From contig OU612074.1 in NCBI GenBank assembly GCA_914767715.1, positions 3,239,501 through 3,303,500 of the forward strand: DNA of 64,000 nucleotides, read 5' to 3'. The DNA is from Membranipora membranacea. Taxonomy: Eukaryota > Bryozoa > Gymnolaemata > Cheilostomatida > Membraniporidae. The notes under the pieces were generated by a model. It saw nothing but the letters and a program-made list of their open reading frames with translations. It had not been told where the DNA came from and made no database searches. Each line of letters begins with the position of its first letter. Positions within the stretch are counted from its first letter, which is position 1. This document shows positions 35,624 to 47,469 of the stretch, piece after piece. The position numbers and the translations under genes are program-made.

Positions 35624-37291
35624 TCACAGTCTGTTAGTACAGCTACAGTACTGTATAAATTGTTGTAGGCTGTGAGGCCCCTGGTTAATGCCAAGTCTCT
35701 CCAGCAGTCTTGCGTAGAGTGGACATTTAAATACATGGTGGGATACAGTCTCGTCCTCCTGCAGGCAAACACGAGTGGGTGAGAAAGACAACCCTAGCTT
35801 GTACCTGTGTACTCCCAGGTTACAATGTCCGCTGAAGAGGCTAAAGACTTTCCCTAGCAGTTTTGGATCCATTTTTAAGGGTATCGGGTTCTTTGTGATG
35901 TAGTCTTGATCCAAATAGTATGCAAGTCCGTCTGAACCAGACTGCATTTTCAAAAAAGTCTCAAATTTTCTCCTTTTTTCTTTTCTGATGCATTTTTTTA
36001 TTTCTGATTTATTTAGATCTTTGGCGGTGAGCTCGGCGATCTCTGCTCCTCTTCCTTTAAGTTTTAATAAGTCAGCAACAAAGAGTTTCTGTAGTGAGCT
36101 TTTTGTGTTGTTTTTGATACAAAAAGTATCATCATTCGCGATTAGTTGTTTTAGTATGCTGAGTCTGTTAGAAGTATCTCCAATCTTTAGTGTAATGCTA
36201 GCCATCGCTAGTAGTAATTCTTCAGGCGAATTATAAGGGATGCGCATCATCTCTTTGACCACGTTGTAGATTCCAAGGTCATTCTTGATATCCCAGAGAT
36301 GACTTGCATAGAACGCTCTGGGAAGCATCACTGTCGTCAATATTTTGTGGGCTGTGCTGGCTGAGAGTCCTGCATGGATGAATGGCTTAAGCAGATTCCA
36401 CTTGCGTTGCAATGAGTTTTTAGCCTGGTTTGTTTGTAGGTGGAAGGTCAGCTTGGAATCAATTGTAATTCCAAGAACTTTCGTCTCATTTGCGTTATTA
36501 ATGTTTACTCCATTTACCTGTAGTGATTGAATTTGCGATGAGGAATTGACTAAATCAGTTTTCGAATAATTTGCTCTTATCCTCCATCTGTTCATCCACA
36601 CTGACACCTTATCACAGTTGCTCTGATGGATCAGCTCTAGAGCTGTATTGTCTTTGTGAGCCGCAATGATGGTGCAATCATCTGCAAATTGCAAGGCAAG
36701 GCCCTCTTCATTAGCTAGCATGTCTCTGATGAAGATAATGAACAATAGTGGAGAGAGCACACTACCCTGTGGTAAGCCTACTGTAACTGGTCTTCTCACT
36801 GATTTGAATCCATTAACATTTAGAGTAATTGTTCTTTCTTTGAGAAAACTGGATAGCAGACCTAACACCGGCCCTCCTATTCCTATTTCTGTCAGTCTAA
36901 AGAGCATCCCATCATACCAAACACTAACGAAAGCTTTTTGGAGGTCAAGAAAAACTCCAGCAACTTTGTCCTTGTTCGCCATGCTGTGTTGAACCGTTGT
37001 GATCAGTTTTGTCAAGTATGTTGCTGTACTGTTCTTACTTCTAAATCCATGTTGCGTTGTTGGTATGAGGTTGTTTGATTCCACATAACTTCTGATTCTT
37101 GCTTCCAAAACTCTTTCCATTAGTTTCCCAATATATGAGCTTATAGTTATTGGTCTGTATGCTGATGTTTGATTATAATTTAATTTACCTGGTTTTCTCA
37201 GGAATATGACGTTGTTGTGATTTGACCAAGGCCAATTCTGGGTCTCCATACATTTGTTAAATAAATAGAAGAATCTGAAACTGTGGTCCAC
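35624..37291 (-). CDS. Reverse transcriptase domain of the LINE (555 codons)
   Basis: RT motifs are in order: YRPITISSYIGKLMER (about residues 45-60), HGFR, FLDLQKAF with catalytic Asp116, VGLPQGSVLSPLLF (171-184), and catalytic FADD (202-205). The thumb follows with KVLGITID. The C-terminus has a Cys/His cluster, CLQEDETVSHHVFKC, typical of several I/Jockey-group LINEs. No RNase H domain is seen. A usual KAFDSVWH stretch reads KAFVSVWY here. The enzyme would copy element RNA at a nicked target site. The N-terminal endonuclease is now in other frames, so the protein could not be made in full. Confidence 0.9.
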   Translation of the reverse strand: MDHSFRFFYLFNKCMETQNWPWSNHNNVIFLRKPGKLNYNQTSAYRPITISSYIGKLMERVLEARIRSYVESNNLIPTTQHGFRSKNSTATYLTKLITTVQHSMANKDKVAGVFLDLQKAFVSVWYDGMLFRLTEIGIGGPVLGLLSSFLKERTITLNVNGFKSVRRPVTVGLPQGSVLSPLLFIIFIRDMLANEEGLALQFADDCTIIAAHKDNTALELIHQSNCDKVSVWMNRWRIRANYSKTDLVNSSSQIQSLQVNGVNINNANETKVLGITIDSKLTFHLQTNQAKNSLQRKWNLLKPFIHAGLSASTAHKILTTVMLPRAFYASHLWDIKNDLGIYNVVKEMMRIPYNSPEELLLAMASITLKIGDTSNRLSILKQLIANDDTFCIKNNTKSSLQKLFVADLLKLKGRGAEIAELTAKDLNKSEIKKCIRKEKRRKFETFLKMQSGSDGLAYYLDQDYITKNPIPLKMDPKLLGKVFSLFSGHCNLGVHRYKLGLSFSPTRVCLQEDETVSHHVFKCPLYARLLERLGINQGPHSLQQFIQYCSCTNRL

Positions 37292-37436
37292 AATAACGTA
37301 TCATAAGAGGGTGAACTCCATCCGCATCTGCGCTTTTGTTGGGTGTTTTTGCTCTCTCAAGAGCTTTGCATATCTCTTCAACTGTGATTCCTGTACTTAA
37401 CATCGCCGTCTCTTCGTTGTTTGCAAGCTCTGGTTG

Positions 37437-38608
37437 TCATAGTTTGATTTCTACTTCTGTCTTCCATGTGTCATCAAAGGCTGCTCCAACCAGATGTTTA
37501 CCAAGAAAGATGTCTTGATACATGAGGTCAGCCTTTTCTTGATCTGAAACTACAAATATTCTTCCATCTTGGAGAGTACCAATACTATTTTCACTTTTCT
37601 TGTAGCATGTTCTCTTAAAGTTTGACCAGAATTGGGATGCATGTGCTTCATCAAATTCTTTTGTTTGTTCTTCCACTATGGGAACTTACAGTTTTCAGTT
37701 GGACCAGATCTTCTCTTGTCCTGGTCAAAACAGTCAGTACCTGTTGCCACATCTGGTATGGATAATTAGAACTTTGCATCTTTGCATCTCAACTTTGCAT
37801 GGAATTATCTCTGCAGAGTTTTGGTCAAGTTTAAGCTGGAAATCAGCCCAATTTGTGTCCTTCCAACACCATTTTTTGTAACTTTTCACTTTCTGTGATT
37901 CAATCGTCAATTCTGTCCATACTGCTAAGTGTCCTCGAGCTCGGGCACCTGAGAAGAGCTCTACTTCATCGTCTATAGTTTGGTTGCTTATTACTCCAAC
38001 ATCCTTGTCTGATATCATACAAGTTCTATCTGACTTCCACCTTCATTACAAACGAATGTGTGATGTTTCATACAATTGGCTACGGCAATACTCTTTTCTG
38101 TGCAGAACTTCTCCAACTCTTTTCCAGCAATGTTGCGAATCTTGTTATTCCAGTTATAGTGCCTTGCATTTAGATCGCCGACTATAAGTGTTGAACAGCA
38201 TCTATAGGTGTTATTTGCAGTGTTGACATCTCGAAGGACCTTCAGGGCTTTGCATAGCGACTTCTTGTCATTTGGTGGTGAGTACACTGAACAGACTAGC
38301 AGCCTTTTTTTCCAATGGTCACACCTGAGACGAGAACATCCACATCAGACTTTTCTAGTTCAGATATCCGGTCTACCGAGGCTGAGTACCAGCAACGCGA
38401 CCCCTCCTCTATGCTGGTCTATATTAGGTTTCGTCAGGGCACTGAAGTTGTCGAAATGTAGATCCTTTCCAGTCTTAGTTTCTGAGCTACAAACAACATC
38501 TGCAGTTTTATCATTTATATATTTATTGAGTGACATGACCGAGCGATCAGAGCATCCATTTATGTTTATTTGTAGGATCCTCATGTTTCTGTGTTGTTGA
38601 TTATACAT
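37437..38608 (-). pseudogene. Endonuclease part of the LINE ORF2, frame-broken
   Basis: 38608-38360 begins MYNQQHRNMRILQININGC, the usual start of an APE-type endonuclease, and includes SETK. 38287-38015 holds GDLNARHYNW, the catalytic Asp/Asn loop. 38018-37734, in the next frame, holds the C-terminal LFSGARARGHLAVW. 37676-37437 is the linker to the RT. The frame change at about 38.016 kb joins GGSQIELV to ISDKDVG. Confidence 0.8.
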
Positions 38609-40165
38609 TGCGTTTGTAGAGCTTTTCTCTTATATCTCTGTATTTTGGGCATTCATCTCTGTCTCTGGATCCATGCTTTCCTCCGCAGTTTACGCATTTC
38701 GGTGTTTTGTTGCACGTATCACCTTCTTCAATGTGATGATCTTCACCACATCTTGCACAAGTCTCTTTTCTTTCACAGATGCTCTGCATGTGGTTGTACC
38801 TTTTGCATTTGTTGCACTGTATGATGTCATGTGTCTTAGTAAACTCCTCAACCCTAAGGTCCCTAAGGTGTTGGTAGTCAATTGTTAATCCTGTACTAAC
38901 AGCTTCATCCAACTCCGATTTGGAGTGAAATTTGATTTTCACTGTTTTCAGCGGGACCTTAGTTCCATCCTTGTTTTTGATCATCCTGATGGCCTGTTTC
39001 CCTTTTATGCTCTTATCAATTTCCTCTAGATCGGAGTTTCCAATATCAGAAGGTACTCCTTTTGCAATTCCCAAGAAGTTTTGACTCTGTTCCTTCATTG
39101 TTTCCCTTACATTGGTTCCGTTAAATAGATTGGTTTCCCAGTTTGATGTCACCTGTTGGACCATCTCCTCACTTCCTAGCTGTACCATCAGGTTTTGAGC
39201 TGCTTTTCCACATCTTGTGATTCTGTCAATGATAACTTTACCACACTGCTTTCCAATTTCTCTTCTGATTTCATCGGCTTTTTGTTTCCAGAGTCCAATC
39301 TTTGAATGAGTGGAGGATATAACCACACACTTTTTAGGTTCAAAACTTACAAATTCATATCCTTTTGCCTTCTAAAGCTGGTTCAGTAGGTTTACGAGTT
39401 TCCTGAGTACCCAGGGGCTTTTCTGGTTGTTTTTTTGGACTGTGGGATGGCCATTGACCAGTATTTACCACATCAACATATTTTTCAAGCTTTCCAATTC
39501 TTGGTCCTAGGGTAGACATGATCTGTCTGTTTTCTTTTGAAATTCTACTCATCTCACTCTCCATTTTTAGGCTTGCTGACCTCACTTCCTGTAGTTCTTC
39601 CTTCATTGATGCCATTTGAGCCATAGCAATCTTCAGTTCCTTTTTGAGTTGATCTATTTCACTAGTTTCATGTGTTGGACTTGTGTTTGACACTTTAGAC
39701 AGCTGTTTCTCACCGTTTGTTTTTGTTGGTGAATGCCTAATATCTAGGTGTATATCATTTGTATCCCCTTGACATTGGATCGATCGAATACCTACTCCTC
39801 CTAGCACTCTCTATGTTCCCCAATCGAGTTATTGACTTGTTACTCGCAGTCTGTTTAGTGCATGTAAAATGTTTTAGTGCAGCCTTCTGCTTTGTGGAGA
39901 ACAATCTTGGCTCTTGGAAAACTTTCTCTTTCATAACTTCCTCAAACAGACCTGGAAGCCTTGAGACACTGAACTGTATCGCCATTATCCCTTGAACAAA
40001 AATATTGTCCCATTTTCATACACTGTTATATAGAGAGAATCTGTGTCTGACCCGAATTGTACCGACTTGTTTGTCTTTGACTCAGGCTTTCTCGGTTTGA
40101 TTCCTAGTGCTGTTTGCAGCTTTTCATTCCAGCTTTTTACATGTTCCTTCCATCCGTACACAGGA
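38601..40165 (-). pseudogene. LINE ORF1 (gag-like), with coiled coil and three CCHC knuckles, frame-broken
   Basis: In protein order: about 40165-39990, with SLYITVYENGTIF; 39985-39808, with MAIQFSVSRLPGLFEEVMKE, one frame over; 39807-39355, with a charged coiled coil around EIDQLKKELKIAMAQMASMK; and 39350-38601, with a likely RNA-recognition fold followed by three zinc knuckles (CNKC-x4-H-x4-C, CARCGEDHH, CVNCGGKHG). Reading the joins as single-base frameshifts gives smooth continuity at 39.99 and 39.35 kb. ORF1 proteins bind element RNA in ribonucleoprotein particles. Confidence 0.8.
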
Positions 40166-40167
40166 AA

Positions 40168-40743
40168 TTAATTTAGGTGTTGGCATGTCACAGTGAACTC
40201 ATTTACTTTTTTAAATATAGCTTCTCCATGCACAACTTTGTTAGTTGCACTTCCTGAGAAGGACAACTCATGTGCTAGCTTGTAATAGGCCTTGTTGATG
40301 ATGGTAATAATGTCAGTACATCTGTCACTCAGATTTGTTTCATTTTTGTCTGGGCGGTACTCTTGTGCTAATATTTTGAAATGACTTCGGATAATCCGTA
40401 GGGTATCTTGATGGCACTTCTTAGGTTCAGGGAAAGATTGTAACAGCAATACATTATTGCTCTTGTCATCATTATCCTCCATAGGACGAAAGCATAGCAT
40501 TGAAAGAGAATTGTTTATGCTCATAACTTCTCAACTATTGAATTTATCATCAAACTCCAATGACAAAACCTCGGAAATACTCTCTAGTTTAATGCAAGCT
40601 AATGTGTATAACATGTTCTTTAACCTAATTTCAGCTTTTTGGCTGGAGAGGAGTGCATGTTTTGGACCAAATAAAGCTGGTTTAGCCACAAAAATCCAAA
40701 TATCTCGAGATGTAAAGCCATAATCAACAATCGCTTCGATCAA
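40168..40743 (-). pseudogene. J-domain-like N-terminal extension of the LINE ORF1 region
   Basis: 40524-40168 encodes 118 codons with HFKILAQEYRPDKNETN and later DIITIINKAYYKLAHEL. Helix II, the loop and helix III of a DnaJ J domain are recognisable, with RPD (residues 57-59) instead of the canonical HPD that stimulates Hsp70. The frame continues in phase upstream to 40743 through one TGA (40533-40531), and downstream through one TAA into the ORF1 segment with VYGWKEHVKSWNEKLQ. So all three blocks were once one frame. Association with the LINE is inferred from shared strand, frame and contiguity; a captured host exon is the alternative. Confidence 0.6.
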
Positions 40744-40749
40744 AACCTA

Positions 40750-42180
40750 GACAATCTCCTGCTGTTCACCATGCTGACAACAAATTTGACTTTGATCTTT
40801 CTGAATTTCTGAATTTTGGCTGGATAATTTTGAACTAAATTAGTTAAAAGTTGGGTTATTATCTGTTACAGTTGTGACAACCAGGATCTGTTTCAAGTCT
40901 CAAAGACAGGAGGCCTAAAATCAAAGTTTCACTAAAATGTCACTCCTCCAGTTAGAGCCATGCCTCCTCTATATGGTGAAAGCATAAACTGATCAAATAC
41001 CTCAAAAACATCGCACAAAGGGCTCAATTTAAAAAGGGCACTTTTTGCCCCAAAATAAACTTCACAAGTCACTGCGACTCGACGTCAAATATTTGGGAGG
41101 TTCAAACTCTGAAAATAACTAGTAGACATGATCACCAATACAATATTGGAAAGTTTTAAAAAGTGATATATCACGTTAAAATAGCTATTAGGCAAGTCAT
41201 GATATCATCTGATCATTAATTTCCCATATGCCGGCATTTTGCTAAGTCCGATGACACAAAGAAGGTATGAAATGTTTGGTGTTAGTTATGAGGGAGAAAA
41301 TTCACCCATGATACTCAATATTGCCGAGAGTTTTGTTTAGGTAATTTGGTGTTGTACCCTCCTCACTGTTGAAAGGTATCCACAATTATTGCGGATACCT
41401 CTCAATGGGTGGACTGGTCCCTGTCCATTTCACTTTCAAGTTTGCCAGGTTTGTTATGCTGGGAGAACATGGACAGATAGACCCACTTTTTATAGCTCGC
41501 ATAAACTTTGTTTTGTCTGCTGACTAAGTCAAAGAAAAACAATGATGTACAAATAGGTAATATTGAATGGACAGAGGCTATTGAAGGATAGTCATTGACA
41601 GAAAGTATGTAATGTGTGAGCGGTTGGTTATAATTTTACATGTTTGGCAGACAGACAGGAAATTTTGTGACAAGATCCTAGCTGGGCGGACAATAAATTA
41701 GTCTTGAACCATGCATGGGCATAAAGGTGCCTTAGAAGAGCAAAGCTTACAAAGGATGAACAGTTTTTCGCGTGCTAACTGTCAAATGATATCATAATCT
41801 GGCAACACATTTGGTGGTTAGGAGGAAATGAGGATATGATATAAATTCTTTTGTCAGTGGATTTCCTTATATTTGATCCTCAATCAACAATAACAGAGAT
41901 TGCGTAAGCATGTATCACTGTGGATGAGGAAATCAAAACTATTACAGTGTTGCCCCAAAGAATCCGCTTAATCATGTGGTGTCAAATTGGTCCCTATATT
42001 ATCTTTGTCTCATTTTTGCTTTTTGAAAATACAATCTAGGATGGTTCAAGCTAGAGGAATATTTTTGTCATGAACCTTGAAGAAGAATTTTACAGCAGAA
42101 CAACAGTAAATTTAAATTAAAAAAAAAAATTAAGGTCTACACATGTTAGTGTCTTATTTGTGATAGTGATGTGCAGAATA
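40750..42180. other. Stretch without recognised gene
   Basis: No domain, RNA gene or bounded repeat was identified. It lies between the LINE and the possible second exon of the 42.7-kb gene, so it may be intron. Confidence 0.35.
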
Positions 42181-42188
42181 CTTACAGA

Positions 42189-42710
42189 ATGATGTTTTTC
42201 TGGGTGGAGCAATTCCTGGAAGGAAAGTAAAAAATATATTTATCATAGTGTATGAAGAGCTCATTTCCATTGACAGCAATAGCAGTGTCATTGAAACCTA
42301 CAACTCTAAGATTGAAAGGCTTGAACCTCAACCACTACACCACCCTGTAACGCTTATATGCAACACAATTTGACAATGGGGGTGTAGTCATCTTAAAAAT
42401 TCAAGCTTCAACCTTATTTAGTGCACTCTAGTACTTGGTAAGAGTAGGTTAGATAGATTCGTATTTGAAGAGCTCATCTCCATTGACAGCATGGGGTAGT
42501 GACTTTTATTCAAACCTCAACTCTAAATTTGAACAGCTTGAACGTTTACCACTGCAACGCCCTGCAATAATAATTTGACAATTGAATGTTGTCATCTTAA
42601 AAATTCGAGCTTAGTAATATTTAGACGAAATGACAAATGTATAACTCACTCAAAGCAGACGCAGCAGCAAGGGCGCACAGAAGTGTCACACAAATATAAA
42701 GTCCCTTCAT
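42189..42710 (-). CDS. First exon(s) of a secreted protein gene
   Basis: The ATG at 42710 opens MKGLYICVTLLCALAAASAL, a clear signal peptide, ending at a strong donor (A/GTGAGT). A TATA box lies about 85 bp upstream. A possible second exon of about 30 bp at 42219-42190 has a good acceptor (CTTCCAG) and donor (GTAAGT) and compatible phase, encoding roughly RIAPPRKTSF; a microexon this short could be chance. I found no further exons to the left before the LINE at 40.7 kb, so the gene may be truncated or its later exons may lie further away. The intron contains two SINE copies. Confidence 0.45.
42240..42440 (-). repeat. tRNA-derived SINE, copy 1
   Basis: On the minus strand an A box (GGTGTAGTGGTTGAGG) and a B-box-like GTAGGTTTCAATGAC are correctly spaced, followed by a non-tRNA body containing CATTGACAGCAAT in plus orientation. 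It is paired with a diverged second copy immediately to the right. Confidence 0.65.
42455..42640 (-). repeat. tRNA-derived SINE, copy 2
   Basis: It shares GAAGAGCTCAT(C/T)TCCATTGACAGC and the tail motif GTCATCTTAAAAATTC with copy 1, but has a degraded A box (GCAGTGGTAAACG). The arrangement is a head-to-tail pair upstream of the candidate exon at 42.2 kb. Confidence 0.6.
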
Positions 42711-42788
42711 CTTTGTCCGTCTTTGTTTGTTATGAGTCTGTCTCCTCTAATGATGTGAGTTGTAAATGATATACGCTTAGGGTGAGTA

Positions 42789-42799
42789 GCTTATATAGC
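42789..42799 (-). promoter_or_regulatory. TATA box of the 42.7-kb gene
   Basis: Minus-strand CTATATAAGC lies about 85 bp upstream of the ATG at 42710, placing transcription start near 42.76 kb. Confidence 0.5.
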
Positions 42800-42809
42800 T
42801 GGATCACAC

Positions 42810-45160
42810 AAGAAGGATGTCATTGCGGTTGCCATGGTAAATTGTAGCTTTTAAAATTGTCAACAGCCCTTCAGGAACTGATAACGATGATCAATGCGAG
42901 ATTGACTGACGTGTAACCTCATATCCTATGTCATAATATCAGAGCAGTTTTGATTACAGGCTTATCCGGACCACTTCCTTGACTATCCCATCGTTGGTCA
43001 ATTTGAAGCCAGTGAAAGGTTCATCTGTCACTGGATCTTGCCTGTTCATGCACAACAATCAAAAATGACTCCAAACCTTAAATTTCTTGCCTGTCCATAA
43101 ATACTTGCTTTTCATAGAATGGCCAACCCGATATATTGCCGAGAATGCATACTATCAATTCCAACCTGGCGTCACCACATTCATTCATATTTACCAGGCA
43201 TCTTTCACACATTGCTTGTGGTATTTCTTCCTTAAGCGTCTATATACTAATTATGAGTGAGAATACCAGTTTTCTGACGAACCTATCCCCCTGATGCATA
43301 GCCTCTCAAGAGTTCATCTCTTGTGTTTTGTTAGTTATTGTGATGTTGACAGACATCTGTATATGTTAGATCTTACCAGCATTGAGTTTTAGTCAATGCG
43401 AAACCCAATATTACTGATGACACCTCTCAATCAACCGTGTCCTTCTATGTCAGACAAAGTGTAATGACATTACTTGATTTGCTGTTTGGTCTAAAAAGGT
43501 GCTACTCTAATTGTCCATTACTTGTCTTGCCTTTCGAGATCCTGGCTACAAAAACTCAAGGATTACAGAAGCCAATGCTACACAATGTGCTCACCTCAAG
43601 CATTGAACCCATAATATTAACCATGCTGTATTGCTTGAATTTTGACACTCAAACAGTTTATCCCTAAGTTGCTATCGAATCAATTATTTACCAATTTGTG
43701 GCAGTTATAGACAGATGTGTTTCACAGGTTGGCAAAGAGGGCAGAAAATTTGTTTCTGTATGTGAGGGCGTCATGGACTAACAAGGGCGTTCTATATAGG
43801 CATTAAGATGAAAATTATACAGGGCCGATATGATAGCTAAACGATTCCATCACGTTATCACAAAAACACGATTTTAAAACCAGATGTACTTTTGAATCAT
43901 GTTTTAATTGTCTGTGGCTGGAACAACATACAATGATTCTCAGAGATTCCACTGTCAGTAGTGATGATGCTTGGACATCGGAAGGCTGGTATGCAAAGAA
44001 TCTGCAAACTTAGAGGAACTTGGGCAGGCAAGGACTGACATTTATTTAGCATGGACAGGTATGGACATAAATATAGCGAAGATTGGTAAGGTTGTAATTA
44101 AGAGAGCTTGAAAAAATGCCCTTTGCCATGTTGACATGATGGCTTTGTTCACCATAATCCCCTAAAGTCCTATTGCAAGATTTGGGATTGGTACCCGATT
44201 TCCAAGCCATTTGACTTATTCTCTACTCTTCTCCAATACATTTGGTAGCATATTTATTTAATATTCAATGAAATAAATCGGCGCAATATGAGGCTGATTT
44301 CAGCTTGGCAGAATACCGGTAAATCTTTGGTTTTTTTTAGCTATGTCAAGTGAAAATCAGAGGACAGGTCAAGTCGTATATGCATGCCTAGTTAGTGAAA
44401 TTTGACTCATACCGATCACTCGGCCCTTCTTGACGACAAAAGATATCATCAGAATCAGGTTGCGACCTTGAATGATTTTTACCATTAGTCCTTTACTCAA
44501 TGAAAATTTACTCATAGTCGTCGTCGGTAATTTTTATTAGCCAATGTGTTGGCTCAGATTGGTTGGTGGGAGAGAGAAAAGCCAATGCCAGGTCATATGG
44601 TACTTTCAGGATAGTACATATGACCTTGACATTGCTTAACCTATAACAAATATGGGATATTGCATAAGATGAAAGATTGATGACTAGAGACGGTTAAAAA
44701 CCCACGACACTCTCACACACATTGAATGGCTTTGAAACATTAACGCATACCGTATTTTTGAATAGCCAATAAATCAGCTAGGGTTCTACTTAAATACTAC
44801 AAGAAGACCGGTGCAACAATAGTCTGACAACTAGTTCTGCCGTAGTTATGCAACACTCCAATGTTGCAAAAATTTCTGAAATTTCTTGGTAAAACTTATG
44901 CTTAGTTTTTGAAATTGTCCCCCTTTCACATCTATGGGGTATTTATGCCTAGTGTTGTGCAAGTGAAATAATCCTAACATAATAGTCATACAGATGCTAA
45001 GGTAGGTAAACGGCTGAGAGTAATTCTACATAAGATAGCGTTGAATTGTTCAAGAATGTTTATAGTTAGACGGTTCACTGCAGGCTATTTAGCAGGATGT
45101 GCCAATGCGGGGACAGTCTCAGCGGAGCTAAACGACCCTGATTTGTTATATAGAGACAAG
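42810..45160. other. Gene-poor stretch
   Basis: No recognised exon, RNA gene or bounded repeat. The frame at 43437-43667 has no domain or splice context. Confidence 0.35.
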
Positions 45161-45165
45161 GCGTG

Positions 45166-45357
45166 ATCGCATCTGGGCCTATTGGCTAAGATCAAAGTGT
45201 CACTGCCAATGGCCGAGTAGTGCCAGTGTAGTTTTGGCAGCTCGCTGCTCACCCACGATTAGGAAGTCTTCTACGGCCTCACCTCAAGGATGCATTCTAG
45301 TTTTCTAGGATGTATCACATTCTCAGTATGAGGATTTAGGGCACCTTGCGTCCCTCT
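45166..45357 (+). repeat. Interspersed repeat with U2 snRNA-like head, sense copy
   Basis: The left end reads ATCGCATCTGGGCCTATTGG, then CTAAGATCAAAGTGT, closely matching the 5' end of U2 spliceosomal RNA as I recall it. The U2 branch-site-pairing segment is not present. The remaining roughly 150 bp (GGCAGCTCGCTG, GAGGATTTAGGGCACC) is unrelated to U2 and is shared with the inverted copy at 57246-57431. A pol III or snRNA-headed SINE is the simplest reading. Confidence 0.7.
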
Positions 45358-45361
45358 TTAG

Positions 45362-47460
45362 GGGCAGCCCAATCTTCTGTTTCTTGTCAAACAGTAAGAC
45401 AAGGCGTGCTAATATTATTGTTTAAAGATTTGGTTATAGACACGTGACTGCTGACTGCGAAGAGAACACAGCAGCATGATTGAAGAAAACCATTTGGGTT
45501 GAAGGTTGCAGCCAAGTACAATCTATTTTCAGGTAGTGTTGAAAGAATGCGAGGATGAGACAAGTGTCATGCAGTGTTTTAGAAAAGGTTTGAGCTTACA
45601 AAGGATTGAGAGGAATAATACCGAAACCAATCTGACATGGGGAGTCATATGAGAATCAAGCAATGTTGCTTGATATCATGACTCATGAGTAAAAAAAATC
45701 TGCTTTTGCAAACCTGTTCAAAGTTACAGGCAGTAGGATAGAGGATGTCATGGTTTTTGAAATTTCTGTTAGAAGCTCTGTAAGCTTTTCTTGTTTAACG
45801 AAAGCATCCTGAGCTGCAACTTGACATTAGACATCATCTTTAAACGCATGCTGAGCAGACTTTAATGGGAATCTGGTTCCTCTACAAACAGAGAAGACAA
45901 CAAATAACAGTTGGCTGCTTCCCAATAATATTGGGTTATATAGTATTTATACCTATTGGATCAAACATGTCAAATATATATCCTCAGCAGAACAGCAAAG
46001 CTAGCAAGGTACTATTGCCTGAAAATTACAGGAAATTTACAAACGTAACTAAATTGATATAAGATCATTCATGAAGTGAGATGTATTGTAGTTGGAGTAA
46101 TATTGTGTGAGGAGAGGATTCAGAATATTAGTTCACTGCTGTTCAGTGAGCAGTCTCAGTAGATTTGAGTCGCCCTGCTTTGAGATCTGGGTATGTGGAA
46201 GACGTGACATTGATATAATTGGGAATGATGCAGAATATCACTTTGAGCCTAGTTCACTGCACTTTATTTAGGTCAGTCAAATAGGACGATTGTGAGTGCA
46301 GCACATCAGAGCTACTCAGAGAATGTATATGCTAACTATACTACAAAAAGACTTAGGACCTACTCATAATTCAGTTCTTAGTATCACCTTCCATCGGTTC
46401 TGTATCACATTCCAACATAGCTGTACATGTCTTCAGCTGCTCCTGATTAACATTAACCACTGCTGCCATTTGAAGTTGTTAGCAGATTTTTATTTGTTCT
46501 TAAATGACCCATCCAAGCATTATGATAATGGTTATGAGAGTTGGTGGACTTACTAATAGCTACCCATGTTATCAATCCTTACTACGAAGCTTGAATGCCA
46601 TTTCATGCAACGAATACATTTGTGCCAAGGAGTGACATGTTGACTAACACTTTAAGTGATTGGTATCTACAAGACTAAAGAGGCTCACTCATAGGTATAC
46701 CTGAAATTTCCAATTTGGAAAGACAGTTGATGAATCACTTAACAACTAAAAGTTTGCTAAAGCGTAGTGAATTGACACTTGTTCTTAAATAACCATGCTC
46801 TCCTTTCAAAGGTAGGGCTAAAGATTGAATTTTGTTTCAGTTGATGTGTATCATTACAAAAACACCAATTTTATAAATCGCAGATATCATTTTGATTATT
46901 GATCGAAGCTTCAATAGTTTGGCATAGAAGGCTGCAAGCAGTAAGAGAAAAAAGGAAGTTTGGTAAGGATTGTCTAACATGTTCCGTTAGGCTGATTATA
47001 AATAAAAAAATGAGTTGAAAATCATTTGAAAAGCAAGCATAAAAATTTTTGATAGTAAAACTAACTAAGAAAACAAAAACTTGTCCAATATTTGCTATCA
47101 ATGATTGGCACTAGATTATTGACAAGTTTGTAAACTGTTAAGAGATAAAGATATCAAAACAAATTAAAGTTTTAGGAATACTATATAGCTGCCTTGTCAA
47201 AATCAATTATTTTGAGACAGCGATTCTCAATTTTATAAAACTCATTTTTATATGGTCATGTGTGATATGCAAGATGAACAATATTCCAATGACATCAATA
47301 AGACCAGTTTACTAGAGGCGAGCCAGCTAGGGAGATGAAAATGTTATGTTACGTTATTTTCTGTTATGTTCTGTTATTGCTAAATTGCAAATAAACTTCC
47401 ATAGCAATGAAATATTTGTAGTAACCAATTCTGTCAAGAAGGACAACTAGACTATTGACA
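45362..47460. other. Gene-poor stretch
   Basis: No domain-bearing frame or bounded repeat was recognised. The right edge is the 3' flank of the five-exon gene; I saw no clear AATAAA on the minus strand close to its stop. Confidence 0.3.
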
Positions 47461-47469
47461 TTGAAGCCT

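Larger units (their letters stand above)
35400..40743 (-). mobile_element. Non-LTR retrotransposon (I/Jockey-like), nearly full length
   Basis: Read on the minus strand: a long ORF1 region (40743-38601), then ORF2 with endonuclease (38608-37734), linker and reverse transcriptase (37291-35624), then a 3' tail toward 35.4 kb. ORF1 and ORF2 overlap by eight bases, ATGTATAA (38608-38601). ORF2 lies in frame until a frameshift near 38.02 kb (after GGSQIELV) and another between 37.44 and 37.29 kb. ORF1 has at least three breaks. The copy is inactive, yet its RT frame is intact. It abuts the 33-35-kb duplication. Confidence 0.9.

Noticed and set aside
36666-38824. Several plus-strand frames opposite the LINE
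   Set aside because: They are antisense shadows of ORF1 and ORF2, whose motifs are clear on the minus strand.
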